From Oscillospiraceae bacterium (GTDB lineage: Bacteria; Bacillota; Clostridia; Oscillospirales; Oscillospiraceae): a stretch of 64,000 nt of DNA. Below the pieces are notes generated by a model that ran no database searches, had not been told where the DNA came from, and was given only the letters and a program-made list of their open reading frames with translations. The position numbers and the translations under genes are program-made. Every line of letters begins with the position of its first letter. Position 1 is the stretch's first letter. Shown here in pieces: positions 32,059 to 40,205 of the stretch. The stretch is taken from NCBI GenBank assembly GCA_017458065.1, contig JAFTGD010000038.1:62001-126000 (forward strand), written 5' to 3'.

Positions 32059-33306
32059 TTATGCGGCAAGAACTGCGGCGGCAAGAGGATTGCCCATGCC
32101 GGTGTCCATCAGCACCCACATGGCTTGATCCATGTTCACGGGGCCCTCCGGACCGGTGCAGGAGGCTGAGGCCTGTGTCAGCACGACAACAAAGCCGTCG
32201 TCCAGCGTCAGCAGCTCTTTTACCTCAACGCCGTTGAAGAGGAAGCCATAATTTACCGGGGCGATATCGTCCGTGATCTCGGCGCGGAGCAGCATGTCCA
32301 GTTCGCCGCCCGGTTCCAGATAGGGCTGGACCAGATTGCAGCTGAAGAAGGCGTTCATGACCTTCGCGTGGGAGCTCAGCCAAGCGTTGAGGAACCCGAT
32401 CAGAAAGGCTTCATAGTTTCCGGAGGCGGCGTCCGCGGCAGAGAAGACCGAACGGTCTTCCAGCTGGCTGAATTTCACCAGCGCTTCGTGATAAGCGCCG
32501 GATTGGAGCAGGGTCTGTACCAGAAGCATGGTGGCCCTGTCGCGCTGCTCTGCGGCATCGCGGTAGCTTCCGAGCGCGGCGAATGCGATGATCGCTTTTT
32601 CATAGTCGCCGGCCTCTGTCAGCGACACGGCCAGCTGATAAGCGCGGTTCTGCGCGGACTCGGCCCTTGCGGAGGCATCCATGACGTCCGGGATCTCGGA
32701 ATACAGGTTCGCTGCCTCGATATAGCTGCCCTGATCCTCGAGAGCGGCTGCTTTGCAGTATTTCTGAAGCACAGCGCTGTCCTCGAATGTTCCGAGTGCG
32801 GCAAAACCGGATGCAGCCGCATCATAGCGCGAGAGATTCATCCACTCCGACGATTGGGCATAGAGCCGATTGCGGCAGTCTGCCGTTCGCTGGTCGCTGT
32901 CTCGGAAAAACGAGAGTTCGGAATAGCGTGTAAACGCCTCCCGGCTCGCGCTGACAGCAAGTTCGGCGTCGCTCGCAGCAAAGGCCGCTTCGGCTGCCGC
33001 CTCCTGAGCTCGGGCTTCGCAGTAGGTGAGCATCAGGGCGCTGTCCTTAAAGTCGCCCAGAGCTTCAAACCCGGCCCGGGCGCTCTCGGCGGATCCGTTT
33101 TCCAGCTCCAGCCAGGCGTTGGCATATTCGAGGAGCTGTTCCGCGTCTTCCAGGCTGCCTGCTTTTTGAAACGCGGCGGCAGCTTCGGCGTATTTTTCCG
33201 CTGCCAGAGCTTTCTGGCCGGCCTTCAGCGCGCGTTCTACTGAGCCTGCACAGCCGGAGAGCAGCACAAGCGAGAGCAGCAGAAGAAAAGCGATGGCTTT
33301 TTTCAT
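32059..33306 (-). CDS. TPR-type lipoprotein
   Basis: 415 residues. A signal peptide ends in the lipobox LLSGC (Cys about 19), so it is lipid-anchored outside the cell. Repeats of about 35-45 residues (EKYAEAAAAFQKAGSLEDAEQLLEY; FAALGSYRDAAEQRDRA and similar) form TPR/SEL1-like helices to about residue 280. The last ~125 residues (NYEAFLIGFLNAWLSSH to the end) are an NTF2-like or TcaA-like domain matching the middle of the upstream protein. Tandem paralogue of the next gene upstream (14-bp gap). Possible role: envelope binding or sensing; not known. Confidence 0.75.
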   Translation of the reverse strand: MKKAIAFLLLLSLVLLSGCAGSVERALKAGQKALAAEKYAEAAAAFQKAGSLEDAEQLLEYANAWLELENGSAESARAGFEALGDFKDSALMLTYCEARAQEAAAEAAFAASDAELAVSASREAFTRYSELSFFRDSDQRTADCRNRLYAQSSEWMNLSRYDAAASGFAALGTFEDSAVLQKYCKAAALEDQGSYIEAANLYSEIPDVMDASARAESAQNRAYQLAVSLTEAGDYEKAIIAFAALGSYRDAAEQRDRATMLLVQTLLQSGAYHEALVKFSQLEDRSVFSAADAASGNYEAFLIGFLNAWLSSHAKVMNAFFSCNLVQPYLEPGGELDMLLRAEITDDIAPVNYGFLFNGVEVKELLTLDDGFVVVLTQASASCTGPEGPVNMDQAMWVLMDTGMGNPLAAAVLAA

Positions 33307-33319
33307 GTTCCGCCTCCAA

Positions 33320-35341
33320 TCATTTCTTGATCAAAAAAGCATTCGGGAGATAGCGTGATGTCCCGCTGGCAGAAGAGGGACTGTTCAGGTACTCGCCGTT
33401 ATAATACATGACCGTAGAGGAACCGCCGTCCAGACTGCAGGCATTTACCGCGCCAAAGTCAAGCATCACATCCCGGATATCGCCGAAGTTTGCACCGATG
33501 CTGTGGATCTGGCGGCCGTCAATACATAGCATGAGGACAGCGCCGTCCTCGCGCTGGCCGATGGCGGTGCGCGGATTGATGCCGCTCTCCATATAGGGGC
33601 CGTATTCACCGCTGCCGTCGACAATCAGGGCGGGACCAAAGCTGACACAGTCGCGGATGCCCGCCTCGGCGGCGCTTTCGATGCTGTAGTAGCCGACGTG
33701 AAGAACGTTGTTGGTGTCGAAGGCCGCGGAAGCGCCGGAGCCCGCCCAGTGATAGGACTGTCCGTCCACTATAGTGAGTCCTTCCGGAAGACCGCCGGAG
33801 CCGCCGCCGTCTTCGTCGATAAAGCCGCCGCCGTTGATTCCACCGAGAGCGTCATAGCGGCGTGCCAGATCCTCAAGGATCATACCGCTGCCGCCGTAAA
33901 AGCCAGGACCGCCTACAAACACTCTGGACGGATCCAGAACAATGATCATTGTCCCGTTAAAGCCCTTCTTCATGACATCAACGATGATAATGCCGTCTCC
34001 GTCTTCGTCCGCAGGAAGTTCATTGTTCGGGAGCGGGCCAGTGATCACGGGCCGTGCAGGCGGCTGATCCTGTCCGTACAGGCAGTCGTCGATGGTCTCG
34101 GCGTACATGCCGCCGGCGGTGTCCCGGACGAGAATGCGGAAGGTCCTGGTGACTTCGACCGGGCCGACCGGCTGATTCACCGAGGCGGAAGCGCGGATAT
34201 ATGCGATATAGCAGTCGCCGTCCAGCAGATAGACGTCCAGCAGCTCACTGCCGTAATAGATATAATAGGAGTTGTGGCTGTAGCTGCCAATCATCAGGAC
34301 CTGATAGAAGCGCTTGTCCAACGCGCCGCCCTGTTCGATATAGGGCAGAACGCCGTAATAGCCGGAGACGGAATCCATGCTTCCGGCGCTGAAGTGGAGA
34401 TAGGCGTCGACAAAACCGTCCAGGAAGCCGGCAAAGCGCTGCGGAACCGAACGGTCGACCGCCTGCAGCGGCATGGCGTCCGGAGCGGCATCCAGCTGGA
34501 AGAGCGCGCCCTCATAGTCTCCGCGTTTCAGCCGGTCCTGTACGAGCTGACGGGTTGCCTGGTTCCGCTGTGCCGCTGCATCCCGATACGAGCCGAGCGC
34601 GCCGAACAGGTTGATGGCGCTCTCCGGATCGCCCTGCGCGGAGAGGTCGAGAGCCTGCTGATAGATCCGGTCGCGGTTCTGGTCTGCACGCGCAGAGGCA
34701 TCCAGTGTGGAGGGGATGCCGGAGAAGAGATCCGCCGCTTTGAGATATGCCCCGTCCGCTTCCAGCAGACAGGCTTTGCAGTAGGAGAAGAGCTCGCTGC
34801 TGTCCTGATAGCTCCCGAGCGCGGTGAACATGTCGCCGGCTGTAGAATACTGAGCGCTGCCCAGAAGGGACCTGCCCCGCTCATAGACGGCGTTGAGGCA
34901 GTCTGCTTCACGCAGAGCCGCGTCCCGGACATCCGGGAGCTCCGAATAGATCTCGGCAGCGCCGGTCATGGACCGGACGGCGGCGCCGTAGTCTTCGGCC
35001 GCGAGGGCGCTGCGCCCAGCGGCTTCCTGTTCACGGGCATCGTAGTAGCGCAGCATCGCCTGCGCGTCACGGAAACTGCCCAGAGAAGCAAAGGCGCTGC
35101 GGGCGGCTTCATAGTCGCCGTTTTCCGCTGCCTCGGAAGCCCTGCTGTACATCAGCAGGAGGCTTGCGTCCTCATAGCTGCCAAGCTGCTGAAACTTGCC
35201 CGCCGCCTCTTCAAACTGCCCCTGCTGCAGAAGGCTCTCGCCCTCCTGATAGTTCTTCTGCTCCGCCGACGTACAGCCGGTCAGAAGCAGCAGCGCGCAG
35301 AGGGAAGACAGGACGACGGTTTTCTTCTTTTTGTTGATCAT
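33320..35341 (-). CDS. TPR lipoprotein with C-terminal phosphodiester glycosidase (NAGPA) domain
   Basis: 673 residues. Lipobox LLTGC near residue 21, TPR-like repeats (GSYEDASLLLMYSRA; GSYQDSSELFSYCKA; GSYRDAAAQRNQA) to about 285, a domain shared with the downstream paralogue (~290-420), then a PF09992-type phosphodiester glycosidase domain (~445-673). The last shows INGGGFIDEDG, NPRTAIGQREDGAVLMLCIDG, CSLDGGSSTVMYYNGEY and SRYLPNAFLI, the usual motifs. ATG 35341 with GGGAG is chosen; the upstream frame to 35494 lacks a signal peptide. It would act on glycan phosphodiesters at the cell surface; the substrate is unknown. Confidence 0.82.
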   Translation of the reverse strand: MINKKKKTVVLSSLCALLLLTGCTSAEQKNYQEGESLLQQGQFEEAAGKFQQLGSYEDASLLLMYSRASEAAENGDYEAARSAFASLGSFRDAQAMLRYYDAREQEAAGRSALAAEDYGAAVRSMTGAAEIYSELPDVRDAALREADCLNAVYERGRSLLGSAQYSTAGDMFTALGSYQDSSELFSYCKACLLEADGAYLKAADLFSGIPSTLDASARADQNRDRIYQQALDLSAQGDPESAINLFGALGSYRDAAAQRNQATRQLVQDRLKRGDYEGALFQLDAAPDAMPLQAVDRSVPQRFAGFLDGFVDAYLHFSAGSMDSVSGYYGVLPYIEQGGALDKRFYQVLMIGSYSHNSYYIYYGSELLDVYLLDGDCYIAYIRASASVNQPVGPVEVTRTFRILVRDTAGGMYAETIDDCLYGQDQPPARPVITGPLPNNELPADEDGDGIIIVDVMKKGFNGTMIIVLDPSRVFVGGPGFYGGSGMILEDLARRYDALGGINGGGFIDEDGGGSGGLPEGLTIVDGQSYHWAGSGASAAFDTNNVLHVGYYSIESAAEAGIRDCVSFGPALIVDGSGEYGPYMESGINPRTAIGQREDGAVLMLCIDGRQIHSIGANFGDIRDVMLDFGAVNACSLDGGSSTVMYYNGEYLNSPSSASGTSRYLPNAFLIKK

Positions 35342-35592
35342 ATATTGCTCCCAAGGATTGTTAATAAAGTCAGTTGACGGGATTATACCACGATCGGGTG
35401 TTTCAGGTAAAGAAAATCCGTAAACAATCCGGGAACTGCCACGGCGTTTTCCGGATGAGAACGGACGTTGGACTTGATTACAGCGACGCAGCATGGTATA
35501 TTCTAATTAACATGTTAACATGCTGATCTTGAGGGATTGGGCGCGATGACTCGTGAGAAGCGAAAAAGAGCATAAGAATAAGGAGGGAACCG

Positions 35593-35925
35593 ATGAACAT
35601 CCAGATCTTTGGCAAAGCGAAATGCTTTGATTCTAAAAAAGCCGAGCGATATTTCAAGGAGCGGCGGATCCGTTATCAGTACATCGACATCATCAAATAC
35701 GGCATGAGCAGGGGAGAGCTGAAGAGCGTCTGCGCTGCGCTCGGCATGGACGCTGTTGTGAACCCCGATGATCAGGACTATCCGCTGTACCAGTATCTGG
35801 CCTCCGACGAGGCGAAAATCGAAAAACTGTATGAGATCCCGGAACTCATCCGGACCCCGATCGTACGCAACGGGAAGAAGGCGACGGTGGGTTATTGTCC
35901 GGAGATCTGGAAAGAATGGGAATAA
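35593..35925 (+). CDS. ArsC/Spx family protein
   Basis: 110 residues, thioredoxin-like fold. MNIQIFGKAKCFDSKKAERYF has one Cys at the active-site position where ArsC has CxxC or Spx CxxC; the partner Cys is missing (KCFDSKK). RTPIVRNGKKATVGYCPEIW has the conserved cis-Pro loop and a second Cys near the C-terminus. It may be a monothiol reductase or a non-redox Spx-like regulator; arsenate reduction is unlikely without the other arsenic genes. AGGAGG precedes ATG 35593. Confidence 0.75.
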   Translation: MNIQIFGKAKCFDSKKAERYFKERRIRYQYIDIIKYGMSRGELKSVCAALGMDAVVNPDDQDYPLYQYLASDEAKIEKLYEIPELIRTPIVRNGKKATVGYCPEIWKEWE

Positions 35926-35969
35926 GGACCGATTGGGAAAGATTTTGTCACAAAAACGGGAAAAATCCA

Positions 35970-35998
35970 TTGACACGCCCGGGAAAAAGTGTTATATT
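35970..35998 (+). promoter_or_regulatory. Promoter of the rplU-rpmA-obg operon
   Basis: TTGACA (35970-35975), a 17-bp spacer and TATATT (35993-35998). Confidence 0.85.
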
Positions 35999-36003
35999 AC
36001 CTG

Positions 36004-36078
36004 CGCCGCATTGAAAGGGCCTGAAGTGAACCCTGTGTTCCGCCCTGAGAGCGAGACCTGAAAAGAGGGAGGATATTC
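36004..36078 (+). promoter_or_regulatory. Ribosomal protein L21 leader RNA
   Basis: The ~75-nt untranslated region between the promoter and rplU (with AGGGCCTGAAGTGAACCC and CCGCCCTGAGAGCGAGACC) resembles the L21 leader of Firmicutes, thought to bind free L21 for autogenous control. Assigned by position and general look; not folded in full. Confidence 0.5.
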
Positions 36079-36080
36079 CA

Positions 36081-36395
36081 GTGAAGCATGCCGTTATTGT
36101 TACCGGTGGCAAGCAGTATCGCGTTGCCGAAGGCGATGTGATCTACGTCGAGAAGCTCGAGGCGGAAGCCGGTGAAACGGTCACCTTTGACAAAGTTCTG
36201 TGCGTGGTGAATGATGACAACGCCACAGTCGGTACGCCTGTTGTTGACGGTGCTACCGTTACCGCGAAGGTTGAGAAGAGCGGTAAGTCTGCGAAGGTTC
36301 GCGTCTACAAGATGAAGCCGAAAAAGGGCTATCGTCGTACGCAGGGCCACAGACAGCCCTATACCAAGCTCACGGTAGAAGCGATCAACGCGTAA
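36081..36395 (+). CDS. rplU: 50S ribosomal protein L21
   Basis: 104 residues, normal size. [26 protein letters not shown] at the N-terminus (read in parts) and [19 protein letters not shown] at the C-terminus are diagnostic. It starts with GTG at 36081 after GGGAGG. In most Firmicutes the small protease gene prp (ysxB) lies between rplU and rpmA; here only 37 bp separate them. Confidence 0.96.
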   Translation: MKHAVIVTGGKQYRVAEGDVIYVEKLEAEAGETVTFDKVLCVVNDDNATVGTPVVDGATVTAKVEKSGKSAKVRVYKMKPKKGYRRTQGHRQPYTKLTVEAINA

Positions 36396-36432
36396 GTGAT
36401 TCAACAGGTTTTAACGATGGAGGTGTAATTCG

Positions 36433-36696
36433 ATGGCTCATAAAAAAGGTATGGGTTCTACCAAGAACGGCCGCGACAGCGAGTCTAAACGTCTCGGCGC
36501 GAAGCGTGCAGACGGTCAGTTCGTTCTGGCAGGCAACATTCTCGTCCGCCAGCGCGGTACGAAGATTCATCCCGGCACCAATGTCGGCAAGGGCAAGGAT
36601 GATACCCTGTTCGCACTTGTTGACGGTACCGTTAAGTTCGAACGCATGGGCAAGGACCGCAAGAAGGTCTCCGTTTACGAAGAACTCGCCCAGTAA
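36433..36696 (+). CDS. rpmA: 50S ribosomal protein L27, without N-terminal extension
   Basis: 87 residues. The protein starts [20 protein letters not shown], i.e. directly with the mature sequence that reaches the peptidyl-transferase centre. Typical Firmicute L27 carries a nine-residue N-terminal extension ending in FFA that Prp cleaves. Both that extension and prp are absent here. GGAGG precedes ATG 36433 and no in-frame upstream start is possible with a ribosome site. A terminator follows, so read-through sets obg expression. Confidence 0.95.
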   Translation: MAHKKGMGSTKNGRDSESKRLGAKRADGQFVLAGNILVRQRGTKIHPGTNVGKGKDDTLFALVDGTVKFERMGKDRKKVSVYEELAQ

Positions 36697-36708
36697 ATTG
36701 ACGGAAAC

Positions 36709-36743
36709 AGGCCGGACGCATGTCCGGCCTTTTCATTATTTTC
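36709..36743 (+). terminator. Terminator between rpmA and obg
   Basis: AGGCCGGAC (36709-36717), GCAT loop, GTCCGGCCT (36722-36730), then TTTCATTATTTTC. Strong stem, so obg and the genes behind it are likely expressed at a lower level than the ribosomal proteins. Confidence 0.8.
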
Positions 36744-36764
36744 ATCGGATCCACGGAGGAAGAG

Positions 36765-38048
36765 ATGCCTTCATTTGTAGATAAAGCGAAGATTCATCTG
36801 CACGCCGGCAAAGGCGGCGACGGCGCTGTGGCTTTCCACAGGGAGAAGTACGTCGCAGCCGGCGGACCGGACGGCGGCGACGGCGGTCGCGGCGGCAGCG
36901 TGATTTTTGTCCCTGACGATAACATGACCACCCTGATGGACTTCCGCTATAAGAGGAAATATACCGCCGAGAACGGAGCCAACGGCCAGGGGAAGCGCTG
37001 CGCCGGGAAAGACGGGGCCGATCTCGTGGTCAAGGTGCCGCGCGGGACCCTGATCCGCGACACCGAGTCCGGCAGCGTCATGCACGATATGTCCGACGGA
37101 CAGCCTTTTGTCGCGGCCAAAGGCGGCCGGGGCGGCTGGGGTAACATGCACTTTGCAACGCCGACCAGACAGGTGCCGCGTTTTGCCAAGCCCGGTCTTC
37201 CGGGCGAGGTGAGGGACATCACTCTGGAGCTGAAGCTGCTGGCGGATGTGGGGCTGATCGGCTTCCCGAATGTCGGCAAGTCCACGCTTCTGTCTGTCGT
37301 AAGCAAGGCGCATCCGAAGATCGCCAACTACCACTTCACGACTCTTTACCCCAATCTCGGCGTCGTTTACGCCGACGAGGGAAGCAGCTTTGTCATGGCG
37401 GATATCCCCGGCATCATTGAAGGTGCTTCGGAAGGCGCAGGCCTCGGGCATGACTTTCTGCGGCACGTGGAACGCTGCAGGCTGCTTGTCCATGTGGTGG
37501 ACGTATCCGGCTCCGAAGGACGCGACCCGGTAGAGGACTTTGACGTGATCAACCGGGAGCTGCGCGAGTATGAGCCGGCGCTTGCCGACCGTCCGCAGAT
37601 CGTGGTCGCGAACAAGTGCGATATCATGACGGACGATGGGGAAGTGCTTGAAAAGCTGCGGGCACATGTCAGCGAGATGGGCTATCCGCTTCTGCAGCTC
37701 AGTGCCGTGACGCATCAGGGCACGGTCGAGCTCATCAAACTCTGTGCCGAAAAGCTCTCCACCCTTCCGCCGATTGCGCCTTTTGAAGTGGACTACGTCG
37801 AGCCCGAGCCCGTCCTCGAGAATGCAGAGGACGTCCGGATCGAGCGCACGGACGACGGCCTGTGGCAGCTGGAAGGCGAGTGGCTGAAACGCGTCGCGGC
37901 GTCGGTGAACTTCTCTGATTATGAGAGCAGGATGTTTTTCGACCGCTGCCTGCGGAAAGCCGGCATCTTTGACCGGCTGGAGGACATGGGAATCAAAGAT
38001 GGAGAGACGGTCTGCATCTACGACCTGATGTTCGACTTCCGGTACTGA
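36765..38048 (+). CDS. obg: GTPase Obg/CgtA
   Basis: 427 residues in three domains. Glycine-rich Obg fold (1-~158: FVDKAKIHLHAGKGGDGAVAFH), the G domain (~159-330: Walker A GFPNVGKSTLLS, DIPGIIEGASEGAGLG, NKCD), and the C-terminal OCT domain (~345-427). Acts in 50S assembly and stringent control. ATG 36765 after GGAGG is used; an earlier in-frame start at 36720 falls inside the terminator. Normal length for Firmicutes. Confidence 0.95.
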   Translation: MPSFVDKAKIHLHAGKGGDGAVAFHREKYVAAGGPDGGDGGRGGSVIFVPDDNMTTLMDFRYKRKYTAENGANGQGKRCAGKDGADLVVKVPRGTLIRDTESGSVMHDMSDGQPFVAAKGGRGGWGNMHFATPTRQVPRFAKPGLPGEVRDITLELKLLADVGLIGFPNVGKSTLLSVVSKAHPKIANYHFTTLYPNLGVVYADEGSSFVMADIPGIIEGASEGAGLGHDFLRHVERCRLLVHVVDVSGSEGRDPVEDFDVINRELREYEPALADRPQIVVANKCDIMTDDGEVLEKLRAHVSEMGYPLLQLSAVTHQGTVELIKLCAEKLSTLPPIAPFEVDYVEPEPVLENAEDVRIERTDDGLWQLEGEWLKRVAASVNFSDYESRMFFDRCLRKAGIFDRLEDMGIKDGETVCIYDLMFDFRY

Positions 38049-38056
38049 GTAAGCAA

Positions 38057-38521
38057 ATGGTTCGAAGCAGGGCACGCCTGTGGGGATACGGCCTCCTTAC
38101 ACTGGCGATCATGTGCATGATCTTCTTCATGTCGGCCAAGGACGGGACCGAGTCCAGCAGTATGAGCGAATGGCTGCTCAACACGGCATTCGGCCAGTTC
38201 CTCATCCGGCTGCTGCCGAGGCTTACAGACTACGGCGAAGAACTGGATATACGGAAATATGCCCATATGGCGGAATACGCGATGCTGGCGTTTTCTTCCG
38301 GCTTCTTCTTTCGGGAAGTGTTCCTCGACCGGATACCGCGGCGGTCTCTCTGCTGCGGAGGACTGTTCTGTCTCCTGTACGCCTGTTCGGATGAATACCA
38401 TCAGACCTTTGTGGCGGGCCGTGTCGGATCTGCTGTGGACGTGATGGTGGATATGGTCGGCGTCACTGCCGGCCTGATCATTGTTTTCCTGATCTGTATT
38501 CTGAGAAAGGAACTGAAATGA
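38057..38521 (+). CDS. VanZ family membrane protein
   Basis: 154 residues with four membrane helices. LDIRKYAHMAEYAMLAF and CSDEYHQTFVAGRVGSAVDVMVDMVG are the two VanZ motifs (R-K-x-x-H-x-x-E-Y and D-E-x-H-Q-x-F-x-x-x-R). VanZ proteins give low-level teicoplanin resistance in Van clusters, but most, like this one, occur outside them. It is 8 bp after obg, and its stop overlaps the next start (ATGA), tying it to the degenerate ATPase gene. Function not known. Confidence 0.85.
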   Translation: MVRSRARLWGYGLLTLAIMCMIFFMSAKDGTESSSMSEWLLNTAFGQFLIRLLPRLTDYGEELDIRKYAHMAEYAMLAFSSGFFFREVFLDRIPRRSLCCGGLFCLLYACSDEYHQTFVAGRVGSAVDVMVDMVGVTAGLIIVFLICILRKELK

Positions 38522-40200
38522 GTAAACACAGCTCTTCATCAAATACGATCCCTTCCGTGCTGTCGATCCCCGAAAAGCTGGATGCTTTCCGGGACCGGCT
38601 GTTCAAACTTCGAATGCCACTGGATAGACGCTTTTCCGGGCGTGATATCCTGCTGGCTGCAGGCGCAGCGCTGCTGCTGATTCTGTCCTCGGCGATCAGA
38701 GCGCTGTCCGGACTGCGCGCGTTCTTCTGCATCGCTGCGCTGCTGATAGCGGCGGTTCCGGTCTGTCTCCAGGGCTGGCGGCTTATCCTGAAAAAGCGGA
38801 TCCCGCTTGAAGAGGGGGCCTTGCTGCTCGCCGCCGTTGTGGCGGCGCTGATACGGGAATATGCGGCCGCGCCGCTGATCCTGATCTTTGCAACGGTCAT
38901 CTGCCAGACGGAAGCTTATTGCCTCCTGCACCGGGAAGCGGCGCCGGACTATCTTTCGGAAGCGGACCTCCGTTTCCGGAACGCTGTGGAGAACGCCGAC
39001 GAGGAGAAAAGCCCCGAGCGCCGGATGCTTGCATCCTGTGCGCTTGCGTTTTTTGCGTTGTTTGTCCTGATTGCATTTGTGTTTGCGGTATGTACGCTGT
39101 TTCATCTGAAGGACTATGCCGTCTGGCTGCACAGGACGGTCATTTTCCTCGCGCTGGCGGGGCCGTCGGCTTTCCTGTTCTCCTCGCTGCTCTCTCACTT
39201 TGCCGCCATCTACAGTGCGGCAAAAGCGAATATTCTCTTTGAAAACGATGCGATCCCTGAAGGCTTCGCCCGATGCAGGCTCTTTGCCTTCAGCAAGACC
39301 GGGACCATCACCGACGGGAAGTATATCATCTCGGAGATCTCGCCCGTTGGTCTGAAGGAAGAAGACCTTCTGAAGATCGCCGCCATCGGCGAGAGCCAGT
39401 CGCAGCATCCGATCGCTCTGGCGCTGAAAGCCGCTGCCGGACTGCAGGACGGCGCGGTGCCGGAGGACCGGATCGAGACAAAAGAGATCCCCGGAAGAGG
39501 GGTCAGCACCTTCTTCTCCGGACACCATATCCATGTCGGCAACGCCGGACTCCTGGAAGAGAACGGGATCTGGTATCAGATCCCGAAGAAGAGCGGTTCG
39601 GCGATCCATGTCGCGGTGGACGGAACCTACCGCGGTTATATCATGATCTCAGACGCGATCCGGGACAATGCGTTTGAAGCCCTGGAGGAGATGCGCGCAC
39701 TCGGAGCCTCCACGCTGGTCATGCTGACGGGCGATGTGCGCTCCACCGCGAGGACGCTGGCTTCCTCCATGAACTTCGACATGGTGAAGCCGGAGCTGAC
39801 TGCGGAGGAAAAGGGTTCCGCCATCCGCTTCCTGCGTTCGTCCCACGGTGAACGGGCCAAAATCGCCGTGATCGGAGACGGCTTCCACGATGCCGGGATG
39901 TTTGATGCGGCGGATGTCTCGGTCTGTCTTGAACCGCAGAACGAAGACTTCCGTTCCGATGTGAGCATCTATTCGGACGATATCACGCGCATCCCGCTGT
40001 CGTTCCGTATTTGCCGGAGCACCGAGCGTGTGCTGTTCATCAACACGGCAGCGCTCCTGCTGGTTAAGCTTCTGCTTGCGGTCCTCGGGGCGGCCGCGGT
40101 ACTGCAGACCGGCCTTGTCGTCGGGCTTGACTGCCTGGTCGGCGCCGCGGCCTGCATCTACGCGCTGACCTGCTTCACGCTCGAGAAGAGGGGCAGATAG
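38518..40200 (+). CDS. Degenerate P-type ATPase-like protein (phosphorylated Asp replaced by Ser)
   Basis: 560 residues with P1B-ATPase layout: six hydrophobic helices before and two after the catalytic part. The phosphorylation motif D-K-T-G-T reads SKTGTIT (about residue 261; codon AGC at 39292-39294), so the phospho-acceptor Asp is gone. The actuator domain (TGE) is absent: only ~35 residues lie between helices 4 and 5. The metal site CPC in TM6 reads AGPS. Remaining P1B features are SQHPIALALK (HP motif), MLTGD and GDGFHDAG (normally GDGxNDAP). It cannot pump by the P-type cycle; a binding or regulatory role is inferred. In an operon with VanZ and a HAD phosphatase. Confidence 0.78.
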   Translation: MSKHSSSSNTIPSVLSIPEKLDAFRDRLFKLRMPLDRRFSGRDILLAAGAALLLILSSAIRALSGLRAFFCIAALLIAAVPVCLQGWRLILKKRIPLEEGALLLAAVVAALIREYAAAPLILIFATVICQTEAYCLLHREAAPDYLSEADLRFRNAVENADEEKSPERRMLASCALAFFALFVLIAFVFAVCTLFHLKDYAVWLHRTVIFLALAGPSAFLFSSLLSHFAAIYSAAKANILFENDAIPEGFARCRLFAFSKTGTITDGKYIISEISPVGLKEEDLLKIAAIGESQSQHPIALALKAAAGLQDGAVPEDRIETKEIPGRGVSTFFSGHHIHVGNAGLLEENGIWYQIPKKSGSAIHVAVDGTYRGYIMISDAIRDNAFEALEEMRALGASTLVMLTGDVRSTARTLASSMNFDMVKPELTAEEKGSAIRFLRSSHGERAKIAVIGDGFHDAGMFDAADVSVCLEPQNEDFRSDVSIYSDDITRIPLSFRICRSTERVLFINTAALLLVKLLLAVLGAAAVLQTGLVVGLDCLVGAAACIYALTCFTLEKRGR

Positions 40201-40205
40201 GCCTT

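Noticed and set aside
33698-35377. 559-residue frame opposite the TPR/NAGPA lipoprotein
   Set aside because: Antisense shadow without motifs; the minus strand has signal peptide, repeats and NAGPA motifs.
35593-35925. Arsenate reductase with arsenic resistance locus
   Set aside because: The CxxC pair is incomplete and no ars genes are near; only the ArsC/Spx fold can be claimed.
38057-38521. VanZ as sign of a glycopeptide resistance cluster
   Set aside because: No vanH/A/X/S/R-type genes are nearby, and the ddl at 11 kb looks like a normal D-Ala ligase.
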